The notes below the pieces were generated by a model. That model saw only the letters and a program-made list of their open reading frames with translations, did no database searches and was not told the origin of the DNA. Below, one piece after another: positions 9,361-16,990 of a stretch of 64,000 nt of DNA (the first letter of the stretch is position 1; every line of letters starts with the position of its first letter). The DNA comes from CALBPI01 sp038524795. Its GTDB lineage: Bacteria; Pseudomonadota; Gammaproteobacteria; Steroidobacterales; Woeseiaceae. The position numbers and the translations under genes are program-made. The stretch covers positions 310,001-374,000 of the forward strand of contig JBCBIJ010000001.1 of assembly GCA_038524795.1 (NCBI GenBank), read 5' to 3'.

Positions 9361-12018
9361 ATGACGAACAATGACGACCCAAGAGGCAGTTGGAACGCAT
9401 CGAAAGACTTGCTTCGGCGAGCGTTAGCGCTCCCGCCGGAAGAACGCGACGCATTTCTGAGCGACGCGTGCGCCGACGATGCGGCATTGCTCACGAACCT
9501 TCGCCGCTTGGTAGCGAGTGCAGAACAAACTGATGCCGGCCTGCGCGCACTGGTTGCGGAGGCCGCAATGGGGGTCAGCCAGGATATTGCCGTTGATCAC
9601 TCCGGGCGCCAGATCGGGCCGTACGCGGTGATCCGCCGTATTGGCGAAGGTGGCATGGGCGATGTGTATCTCGCCGAACGAGCCGATGATCAATACCGAC
9701 AGCAAGTGGCTATCAAAATACTGAAGCCTGGTCGCGACGAGCAGGTGTTGATTCAACGCTTTCGCTCAGAACGTCAAATCCTCGCCGATCTGGATCACCC
9801 AAACATCGGAAGACTCATCGACGGCGGAGAAATGGAGAACGGCCGGCCGTATCTTGTGATGGAGTATGTCGATGGTATTCCCATCACGGAATACTGTGAC
9901 CAAAACGGCTTGGATACGAAACAGCGTTTGCGGATTTTCTTGCAATGTTGTGCGGCGGTGTCACACGCACACAAGCGGTTGGTTATCCATCGCGACTTGA
10001 AGCCGTCCAACATCCTTGTGGACGCCGCAGGCGCACCGAAGCTGCTGGATTTCGGTATCGCGAAACTACTCGATCCGAATCAGCTACAACATACGATGGC
10101 GGTTACGCGAGACGCCTCTCGGCCAATGACACCAGGCCACGCAAGCCCTGAACAAATTCGCGGTGAAACGCCAACGACAGCCACCGATATCTACTCGCTG
10201 GGTGTGCTGCTGTACCAGTTGTTGAGCGGGCGTTTCCCGTACCAACTGACGAGCCATGCGCCATCCGAGCTGGAGCAGGCGATTCTCACAACGCAGCCGA
10301 CCAAACCGAGCGCTCGTCTCGCTCAATCAGACGATGCCGATGCGCCTTCGGTCGACGATGTCGGTCGTAGCCGTGGTACATCGGTGGGACGATTGCGAAA
10401 AGAGTTGGCCGGCGATCTAGACAACATTGTCATGGTCGCGATGCGCAAAGAGGCCGAGCGCCGATACAGCACCGTTGGTGATCTGGCTGCAGATATCCGC
10501 AACTATCTCGAATATCGACCCGTTGCCGCGCGTGCCGATTCTGTGAGCTATCGATTGAGCCGCTTCATCAGACGAAACCGCGTTGGCGTCGGCGTCACTG
10601 CTGTCGTCATTGCCGGAATTACCCTACAAACAGCGTTCTACACGCGGCAGATACAAGCGGAGCGTGACACGGCACTGACAGAACGACAGACAGCGGAATC
10701 CGTAAGCGCGTTTCTCGTCGACTTGTTTAACGTCGCTAACCCGATTCGGGGTGACGACTCCACGATGACGGCGAGAGACATACTGGACAACGGCGTCGAA
10801 AAAATACAAGGCGATCTCGACGGCGATCCGGTCGTCAAAGCCCGCTTGTTGCGCACGATGGGCAGTGCATATATGCATCTTGCTTCCGATGACAAGGCGG
10901 AAGCGGTCATCCGTGACGCCATAGCAATCTACGAGATACACGCTGAGCCTACCGACGAAGAACTTCTGGAATCGCTTGAAATACTGTCAAGCATCCTCCG
11001 TACTCAGGAACAGTGGAACGAAGCGCGTCGCGTCGCACAGCGAGCATTGAGTATTCGTGAGACGCTTGTGGGTAAGGACGATCCGTCGTTGCACTCGTCA
11101 CTGGCAATCCTCGGCAATATCCACCACTACCTGGACGAGTTCGACGAAGCGTTGGCCCTCTACGAACGTATTATCGAAATCGAAGACAAGGCCTTCAGTA
11201 AAGACGACCCAGCCAAAGCCAAGGCAATAAATCATTCCGCGCTGACGTATGAACGGATGGGGCGCTATGCAGAGGCCGAAGCCGCCTATCGGGAATCACT
11301 GCGGTTGCGAGAAAAAGGGTATGGCAAAGAACACGCCCGAACCGCGTTCGGACAATCGAATCTCGGTATTTTTCTCAGCAACCAAGGCCGTCATGATGAA
11401 GCGGAACCCTACTTGCTAACGGCGCTGGAGGTACGCCGCAAGATTTACGGGGACGATAACATCAACGTTGCCTACCCCCTGACGGCGCTTTCCAACATTG
11501 AAGTTCAGCGCGGCAACCTCACACGTGCTGCAGAGTATCAAGAGCAAGTGAAGTCCATTTGGTTTGCGACTAATCCCAGCCACGGCACCTACGCTCACGC
11601 AGTGCGCAGCCTGGGCCGCCTGTTTGGCCAAATGGATCGTTTTGAAGAGGCCTTGGCGGAGACCACGCTCGCCTTGGATCTTTACCGGGAAATCTACGGC
11701 GAGAAAAACTCCCGTGTAGCCGAGTCCTTGCACACCATTGCCGAAGTTCACTATTGGCAGGGGACTTTTGAGGAAGCACAGAAGTTTGAAGCACTGGCAT
11801 TAGCCATGCGCAGAGAAGTTCTGAAGCCGGGTCATCTTGAGCTACGTAATTCACTCGAACTCAGCGCCAAAATCCACCTTGAGTTGGGCGACCTGGAAAC
11901 GGCCAAACGCTTCATGGATGAGGTGTTGGCAATGAGTGCCACTCATGACATCAATATACGGATGGACTACCTCAACGCACTCGCGGAAGAAATTAGTCTT
12001 GCGCTAGCCGAACCTTGA
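9361..12018 (+). CDS. Transmembrane Ser/Thr protein kinase with C-terminal TPR repeats
   Basis: An 885-residue Hanks-type kinase that should phosphorylate Ser/Thr on a partner protein. The kinase domain spans about residues 86-390, with glycine loop GEGGMG (95-100), ATP-binding Lys119 (VAIK), catalytic loop HRDLKPSN (210-217, Asp212) and DFG (230-232), so it appears active. One membrane helix lies at about 406-426, placing the kinase in the cytoplasm and the C-terminal half outside. That half is a long array of TPR repeats (about 480-870), a likely ligand or partner sensor. Its last 26 bases overlap the 3' end of the convergent ECF sigma gene. The ATG start follows a GCAGG element. Kinases of this build beside ECF sigma factors that lack an anti-sigma factor are known in other bacteria (EcfP/PpkA in Vibrio), where phosphorylation activates the sigma factor. 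The same relation here is inference. Confidence 0.93.
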   Translation: MTNNDDPRGSWNASKDLLRRALALPPEERDAFLSDACADDAALLTNLRRLVASAEQTDAGLRALVAEAAMGVSQDIAVDHSGRQIGPYAVIRRIGEGGMGDVYLAERADDQYRQQVAIKILKPGRDEQVLIQRFRSERQILADLDHPNIGRLIDGGEMENGRPYLVMEYVDGIPITEYCDQNGLDTKQRLRIFLQCCAAVSHAHKRLVIHRDLKPSNILVDAAGAPKLLDFGIAKLLDPNQLQHTMAVTRDASRPMTPGHASPEQIRGETPTTATDIYSLGVLLYQLLSGRFPYQLTSHAPSELEQAILTTQPTKPSARLAQSDDADAPSVDDVGRSRGTSVGRLRKELAGDLDNIVMVAMRKEAERRYSTVGDLAADIRNYLEYRPVAARADSVSYRLSRFIRRNRVGVGVTAVVIAGITLQTAFYTRQIQAERDTALTERQTAESVSAFLVDLFNVANPIRGDDSTMTARDILDNGVEKIQGDLDGDPVVKARLLRTMGSAYMHLASDDKAEAVIRDAIAIYEIHAEPTDEELLESLEILSSILRTQEQWNEARRVAQRALSIRETLVGKDDPSLHSSLAILGNIHHYLDEFDEALALYERIIEIEDKAFSKDDPAKAKAINHSALTYERMGRYAEAEAAYRESLRLREKGYGKEHARTAFGQSNLGIFLSNQGRHDEAEPYLLTALEVRRKIYGDDNINVAYPLTALSNIEVQRGNLTRAAEYQEQVKSIWFATNPSHGTYAHAVRSLGRLFGQMDRFEEALAETTLALDLYREIYGEKNSRVAESLHTIAEVHYWQGTFEEAQKFEALALAMRREVLKPGHLELRNSLELSAKIHLELGDLETAKRFMDEVLAMSATHDINIRMDYLNALAEEISLALAEP

Positions 12019-12553
12019 TCCAGGCTTTTGCCATTTGCAGTTCCTCAGCGAACTTGCTGCGTGACATGCCCATCGTCATGGCCGCCTCTTCGTACTTGAG
12101 CCCGCCGAAGTAAATGAGCTCGATGATCTTGACCATCTCCGGGTCTTGCGTCGCAAGCTCATCGAGCGCGTCGTTGAGATCAAGGATGGATAGAGGCGCC
12201 GCCTCGGCGGCAATCAGATTCTCTTCGAACGTGAGATTTCGTTGGCCGCCACCGCGTTTGGCGCTGTGCTTAGTACGCGCGTGATCGACCAGCACGCGAC
12301 GCATGAGCGTCGAAGCGAGCGCAATAAAATGCGCCTGGTTCTCAAACGCGACTTCGACGTTGTTCAGTCGAAGAAACGCCTCATTGACGAGCGCCGTAGC
12401 CTGCAGCGTGTGGTGACTTTTCTCTCCGCGCATATGGTGGTTGGCGAGGTTTTTCAGCTTGTCATAAACGAGCGGCATGAGCTCCGTTAGGGCGTCGTCG
12501 GATCCTTTTTGCCACTCATCGAGGAGGCGGGTGATGTCGTTCGGTGTGGTCAT
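11993..12553 (-). CDS. ECF-type RNA polymerase sigma factor (kinase-associated)
   Basis: A 186-residue sigma factor made of regions sigma2 and sigma4. I chose the ATG at 12553 (protein begins MTTPNDITRLLDEW, the family's usual beginning); a GTG at 12592 would add 13 unlikely residues. Region 2 includes HHTLQATALVNEAFLRL and region 4 includes KYEEAAMTMGMSRSKF, the helix-turn-helix that reads the -35 box. The sequence fits the ECF subfamily with the HTLQATALVNEA signature (Sigma70_ECF) that often sits beside Ser/Thr kinases. No anti-sigma gene is present. The 3' end overlaps the kinase gene at 9361-12018 by 26 bases in opposite orientation, so the two transcripts are complementary there. It is divergent from a second, similar sigma gene 129 bases away. 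Confidence 0.92.
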   Translation of the reverse strand: MTTPNDITRLLDEWQKGSDDALTELMPLVYDKLKNLANHHMRGEKSHHTLQATALVNEAFLRLNNVEVAFENQAHFIALASTLMRRVLVDHARTKHSAKRGGGQRNLTFEENLIAAEAAPLSILDLNDALDELATQDPEMVKIIELIYFGGLKYEEAAMTMGMSRSKFAEELQMAKAWIKVRLAQD

Positions 12554-12682
12554 TGCTTGACCATCATAAGACAGGGCGTGGTTTTGAACCACGACACTGC
12601 CTAGCGCCCGCGGCCTGCGAGACCTGGGCCCGTAGTCAAATCAGTTCTAACGACTTGCCCGCTCTGTTACGCTCGACACCGC

Positions 12683-13237
12683 GTGGCTGGTGACGACATT
12701 ACAATTCTTCTTCGGCAGTGGGCTGACGGCGATACTGACAGCCTCGACCGATTGACCGCACGCGTCTACGACGAGCTCCGTGGTATCGCGCTGCAGATCT
12801 TTCGCGGCGAGCGCGCCGACCACACCTTGCAGGCCACGGCACTCGTCAATGAGGCCTACGCGCGACTCATCGGGTCCGACATCGACTGGCAGGACCGCGG
12901 CCACTTTTTCTCACTGGCCGCGCGGCTCATGCGCCGCATACTCGTTGATCACGCTAACGCACATAGCGCCGCGAAGCGCGGCAGTGGCGTCAAACCGCTG
13001 CCGCTCGACGACGTCATCGTCGTGTCTCCCGAGCTCGGCGAAGAAGTGCTCGACCTGCACGAAGCCCTCAACGAGCTCGCCGAACACGACGAACGCAAGG
13101 CGCACATCCTTGAGCTCAACTATTTTGGCGGCCTAACCTACGCCGACATGGCAAAGGCGCTCAACCTGTCGAGCAGCACGCTGGACCGTGAGATTCGGTT
13201 TGCCAAAGCCTGGCTCAAGACCCGGCTGAGCCCGTAG
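12683..13237 (+). CDS. ECF-type RNA polymerase sigma factor (second copy)
   Basis: A 184-residue ECF sigma factor starting at a GTG (12683). It shares with the divergent neighbour the core HTLQATALVNEA, a LMRRxLVDHA stretch, an SAKRG motif, an LxYFGGLxY segment and the closing KAWxKxRL. The two are therefore paralogues. The region 4 recognition helix differs (NLSSSTLDREIRF here), so they may read different promoters. Its 3' end overlaps the convergent kinase gene at 13215-15884 by 23 bases, mirroring the other sigma/kinase pair. Control is probably by that kinase rather than by an anti-sigma factor, since none is encoded here (inference). Confidence 0.92.
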   Translation: MAGDDITILLRQWADGDTDSLDRLTARVYDELRGIALQIFRGERADHTLQATALVNEAYARLIGSDIDWQDRGHFFSLAARLMRRILVDHANAHSAAKRGSGVKPLPLDDVIVVSPELGEEVLDLHEALNELAEHDERKAHILELNYFGGLTYADMAKALNLSSSTLDREIRFAKAWLKTRLSP

Positions 13238-15884
13238 ACAGCGCCCGGTACTTGGTGGCCTGTTCTTCGTCGCCAACCTTTTCGTAAAGCTCAGCGAGAT
13301 GACGGGCCGCTTGCTTCGTACGCGAAGCATCGGGGCCGCGGCCCTCGAGGAACCGGCCGTAGGCCTCGAGCAACAGCGCCTCGCCCTCCTCGGTGTTGCC
13401 GAGCTCGAACGCGACCTTGCCGAGATTGGTCTTTGTCTCCGTAACCAAACGATGGTCTTCGCCGAATGACTGGCGCCGCACCACGAGTGCGCTGCGCAAG
13501 ATCGGCTCGGCCTCCTCAAAGCGTCCCATGCGGATGTAGACCGCAGCGATACCCGTCAGCGGAAACGTGCGATTCGGATGGTCGGCGGGCAGTTCCACCA
13601 GGTCCTGCATCTCCACCGAGAGCTCGTAGTTGCGCAAGGCGCCATCGAGGTCACCGGCGTCGCGCAGCATGAGCGCGTAGTTGTTGTAGGCCGCACCGAG
13701 ACTCGGGTGCGGGCCACCGTAGATGCGCTCGATGATATCGATCGTCTTGGCATTTGCGGCGATCGCCCCTTCGACGTCGTTCATGCGCAGCAGAAGCTGG
13801 CTGTAGCTATTCCAGGTGTTGGCGACCTCGTGGTGTTCCTCGCCGAGCATGGCCGTGCGCGAGGCAATAAGGTCGAGATAGATCACCTTGGATTCTTCAA
13901 AGCGGTTCGTGTCGCGCAGCAAACCCGCGAGTTGCCGCTTCGTATCGGCCTTTTCGGGATGCCTGCCCTCGAACAGCCGCTCCTGCATGGCCAACGCGTT
14001 GCGCAGGATCGGCTCGGCATCGCCAGCCCGATCCGTAACTCTGTACAGCCCGGCGAGTTCCTGCATCTGCTTGGCGACCATCGGGTGATCGCCCGAGTAC
14101 AGCTTGCGGGAGAGCGCCAGCGCCTGTTGGTAGAGTGCCTCGGCTTCGTCAAAATTCGCCAGGGTCTCCTCGAGGAAGGCGCGGACACTGAGCACCTCAA
14201 GCACCTCGTGCGAATCGCCACCGAGCGCCGCACGCCGCGTGGCCATGGCCTCACGGTAGAGCACATCGGCGCCATCGTTGTCGCCCGCATTCTGGAGTAC
14301 GCGGCCCAGCCAAAGGCGCGTCGTCGCGACCTCCAAAGCACTGTCGCCAAGCACCTCGAGTTGCCCCGCGAGTGCCTCCTCGAGAATCGCGCGCGCCTTT
14401 TGGTGTGCACCCAGGCTGCTGTAGACCTGGCCCAGCACACGTTGCATGGTGAAACGCACCTCGGGCTGCTCGGCGAGGTCGAAGGCGATGCGCTGGCTAC
14501 CCGCATCGAGGAGCTCGCGCGCCGTGATCTCTTCGCCGCGCGAGTCGGACGGGTCGGAGACCTCAAACAGTCCTGTCACGAAACTCACGACCTCGTTCGC
14601 CTTTTGCTGTTCCGCGAGCGCGACATCGCGCTCTTCGGCCAGGCGCTGCGTATAGAACGCGACGAGCCCCGCGAAGGCGAGCGTGACCACCGCCGTCGCC
14701 GCGACGCCCGCGCGGTTACGGCGCACGAACTTGCCGATGCGGTAGGCCAGGGAGTCTGGCTGCGCGACGACAGGCTGGCCACGAAGGTAGCGCCCGATGT
14801 CGGCCGCCACCTGGTCGGCCGACGGGTAGCGATGCTGCGGTTCGCGTTGCAGCGCCATCAAGCAGATCGTGTCGAGGTCGCCGCGCAGCGACCGTTGCAG
14901 GCGGTCCGTGCGTAAGCCGCGATTGCCGCTGATCGTCTCCGCGAGTGTGCCGTCGGTTCGGGACACGGTGATCGCCGCGCTGGGCTTGGGCGGCGTACCC
15001 GAGACCACGAGGTCCCGAAACTCATCGGCCGAGCGCTTGATCTCGTAGGGCCGGCGGCCCGCCAGCAGTTCGTAGAGAATCACACCCAGCGCGTAGACGT
15101 CGGTGGCCGTGGTGACATCCTCGTTGAGCAACTGCTCAGGCGCGGCATAGGCGGGCGTGTGCACGTTAAGACCGGTTTTGGTGAGACCCGGGTCGTCGGT
15201 CTCTTCGAGCGACTTCGCGATACCGAAGTCGAGCAGCTTCAGCTCGCCCTCATCGGTCACCATGATGTTCGACGGCTTGAGGTCGCGGTGCACGATCAGA
15301 TTTCTGTGCGCCGCGTGGACGGCGTCGCACACGCGCTGGAACAACTTCAGGCGCCGCTCGATGCCGAGCTTGTTCGTATCGCAGTAGGTGGTGATCGGCA
15401 GGCCGTCGACGTGCTCCATGACAAAGTACGGCCGGCCGTCGGCCGTGACGCCGCCGTCGTAGACGCGCGCGATGTTCGGGTGTTCGAGCTTGGCCAGGAT
15501 CTGGCGCTCCTGACGGAAGCGCTGCACCACATGGTCGGTATCCATGCCGCGCTTGATGATCTTGAGCGCAGCACGCTGCTCCAGATTGCCGTCCGTGCGT
15601 TCTGCTAGGAATACGACGCCCATGCCGCCCGAGCCGATGCGCTCGAGCAGGCGCCAGCGGTCGATCTCGGTGCCGATCAGGTCGTTGTCAGAGGCCTGAG
15701 CACGGGCGAGTAAGTCAGAGCCGGATGTGGCCTGCGCGTCGGCGGCAAGCATCGCGCGCAGCTGCGCCGCGAGCTCAGGCGAATCACCGGCATTGTCGGC
15801 GATGAACGCCTCTTGCGCGTCTTTTGGCAGTGCGACAGCGCGCTCGAACAGCGACTCGAGCCGCGCCCAGTCTATCTCGGCCAT
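13215..15884 (-). CDS. Transmembrane Ser/Thr protein kinase with C-terminal TPR repeats (second copy)
   Basis: A Hanks-type kinase of about 889 residues. I chose the ATG at 15884 (MAEIDWARLESLFERA, matching the start of related kinases) behind a GGGTAGGG stretch; the open frame runs 34 residues further upstream. In this numbering: glycine loop GSGGMG 84-89, Lys108, catalytic HRDLKPSN 199-206 with Asp201, DFG 219-221, membrane helix about 392-411, then TPR repeats to the end. All key residues are present, so it should be active. It is paralogous to the kinase at 9361-12018 (same order of domains) but its DNA looks visibly richer in G+C. Divergent from it, 149 bases away, is the MACPF operon. 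Confidence 0.93.
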   Translation of the reverse strand: MAEIDWARLESLFERAVALPKDAQEAFIADNAGDSPELAAQLRAMLAADAQATSGSDLLARAQASDNDLIGTEIDRWRLLERIGSGGMGVVFLAERTDGNLEQRAALKIIKRGMDTDHVVQRFRQERQILAKLEHPNIARVYDGGVTADGRPYFVMEHVDGLPITTYCDTNKLGIERRLKLFQRVCDAVHAAHRNLIVHRDLKPSNIMVTDEGELKLLDFGIAKSLEETDDPGLTKTGLNVHTPAYAAPEQLLNEDVTTATDVYALGVILYELLAGRRPYEIKRSADEFRDLVVSGTPPKPSAAITVSRTDGTLAETISGNRGLRTDRLQRSLRGDLDTICLMALQREPQHRYPSADQVAADIGRYLRGQPVVAQPDSLAYRIGKFVRRNRAGVAATAVVTLAFAGLVAFYTQRLAEERDVALAEQQKANEVVSFVTGLFEVSDPSDSRGEEITARELLDAGSQRIAFDLAEQPEVRFTMQRVLGQVYSSLGAHQKARAILEEALAGQLEVLGDSALEVATTRLWLGRVLQNAGDNDGADVLYREAMATRRAALGGDSHEVLEVLSVRAFLEETLANFDEAEALYQQALALSRKLYSGDHPMVAKQMQELAGLYRVTDRAGDAEPILRNALAMQERLFEGRHPEKADTKRQLAGLLRDTNRFEESKVIYLDLIASRTAMLGEEHHEVANTWNSYSQLLLRMNDVEGAIAANAKTIDIIERIYGGPHPSLGAAYNNYALMLRDAGDLDGALRNYELSVEMQDLVELPADHPNRTFPLTGIAAVYIRMGRFEEAEPILRSALVVRRQSFGEDHRLVTETKTNLGKVAFELGNTEEGEALLLEAYGRFLEGRGPDASRTKQAARHLAELYEKVGDEEQATKYRALSTGSAGS

Positions 15885-15940
15885 GAACCCTACCCCGTTG
15901 CGTTCTTGTTCATTGTTATAAGCGAGAGTGTACCGAGTTG

Positions 15941-15978
15941 TTGCCCACGACAGTTGCCCACAAAAATTATGTGGGCAA
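15941..15978. promoter_or_regulatory. Three TTGCCCAC copies including a perfect 9-base inverted repeat
   Basis: TTGCCCAC occurs directly at 15941-15948 and 15954-15961. The second copy forms a perfect inverted repeat TTGCCCACA / TGTGGGCAA (15954-15962 and 15970-15978) around a 7-base A/T spacer. It sits between the divergent kinase gene and the MACPF operon, about 55 bases before the latter's start, where a terminator would have no purpose. A binding site for a dimeric regulator is the simplest reading. Confidence 0.55.
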
Positions 15979-16033
15979 GTTTTCACGCGATTCCCGCTTT
16001 AACCACTAAGCACCTACTGAAAGAGGGAATCGA

Positions 16034-16987
16034 GTGAACACCAAGACACTGAAGCTGCTGCTTGTCGCAGCGTTCGTCTGCCTGGCCATGCCCACTGCGG
16101 TCTCGGCGCAATCCCCGGCCGCATTGCCCATGAAGGGCTCCATCCCGGCGGCACAGGCCAGCGCCATCGACGGCGTTTGGACAATCTCAACGCTGGGCAA
16201 GCGCATCCGCATCGAAGGCGGGCGCGCCTACGCGCTAGACCCCTGGACGCACGCGCTGTTCTGGCAGATCCAGCCCGACATGGTCGTGCTCACCAACTTC
16301 CGCCGCCTTGAAGCTGGCGCCTGGCTTGCTGACGACTTGCCGCTGACGGGATCCGCACGCATGAAACTGGCGTCGGACGGCAATATCGACGTCTCGGTTA
16401 AAGGCGCACTGGTCAAGGTCAAATACCGGCTCATCAAACAGACGGTCGACGACCAGGGCTGGTTCGCACAGGAACTGTCGTCCACAGACTTTTCGAGTAA
16501 CGCCGCCTTCGCGGGCACGAGCCGCCGCATGCAGGAGCCCGTCGAGACCTGGCAGGTCTACGTGAAACAGGTCTGGTGCACGGGGTCGGGCGTCGGTTTC
16601 GTCAAGGACGCCACGGGCAACATCTCTGTCAATGCGAGCCGCGCCGGCGACTCGGGTCGCACCGTGACGACCAAGCGAAAGAAGGTCAACGCAGAGTGCA
16701 AGAAGAAGTTTAAGAAGCAGTCCTACCGGTACGGCTCCGACTCGCCGGGCATGCTCGTGCTGACGGGCACACGCGAGCAGATCGCCAACTACACGATCAA
16801 CTACAGCTTCGAGTGGTGGTACGGCCGCAAGGGCAAGAAATCCCGCACGGATCGCAAGCGCTACAAGCAGCCGGGTGTGCTCAAGGAAGGCCTCGAGGTC
16901 AGCGAACGCAAGGACTACACCTGGAAGATCGACGGTGGCGCCGCACCCGACTTCTACCTGCGCGTCCGTTTCCGGAGGACGAAGTAG
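16034..16987 (+). CDS. Exported companion protein of the MACPF protein (no MACPF core)
   Basis: A 317-residue protein starting at a GTG behind AGAGGGA. A Sec signal peptide ends near VSA/Q (residues 25/26). The N-terminal domain (about 30-135) contains KRIRIEGGRAYA and a DDLPLxG segment. The C-terminal domain (about 169-317) contains ETWQVYVKQVWCTG, a CKKK stretch, SYRYGS and LVLTGTREQI, ending in a very basic tail. Both domains are clearly homologous to the two ends of the next protein (864 residues), but the central MACPF region is missing. Two cysteines (in WCTG and CKKK) are shared and could form a disulphide outside the cytoplasm. The next gene begins 3 bases after the stop. I do not recognise either flanking domain as a named family. 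A partner, inhibitor or targeting subunit of the pore former are all possible. Confidence 0.85.
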   Translation: MNTKTLKLLLVAAFVCLAMPTAVSAQSPAALPMKGSIPAAQASAIDGVWTISTLGKRIRIEGGRAYALDPWTHALFWQIQPDMVVLTNFRRLEAGAWLADDLPLTGSARMKLASDGNIDVSVKGALVKVKYRLIKQTVDDQGWFAQELSSTDFSSNAAFAGTSRRMQEPVETWQVYVKQVWCTGSGVGFVKDATGNISVNASRAGDSGRTVTTKRKKVNAECKKKFKKQSYRYGSDSPGMLVLTGTREQIANYTINYSFEWWYGRKGKKSRTDRKRYKQPGVLKEGLEVSERKDYTWKIDGGAAPDFYLRVRFRRTK

Positions 16988-16990
16988 GCC

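Noticed and set aside
13578..14915. 445-codon plus-strand frame opposite the second kinase gene
   Set aside because: The minus-strand kinase/TPR protein is unmistakable here; the other frame is open only because of G+C-rich codon use.
15954..15978. Reading the TTGCCCACA inverted repeat as a transcription terminator
   Set aside because: It lies between two divergent genes, where no transcript should end, and its T tract (GTTTT) is short; an operator is more likely.
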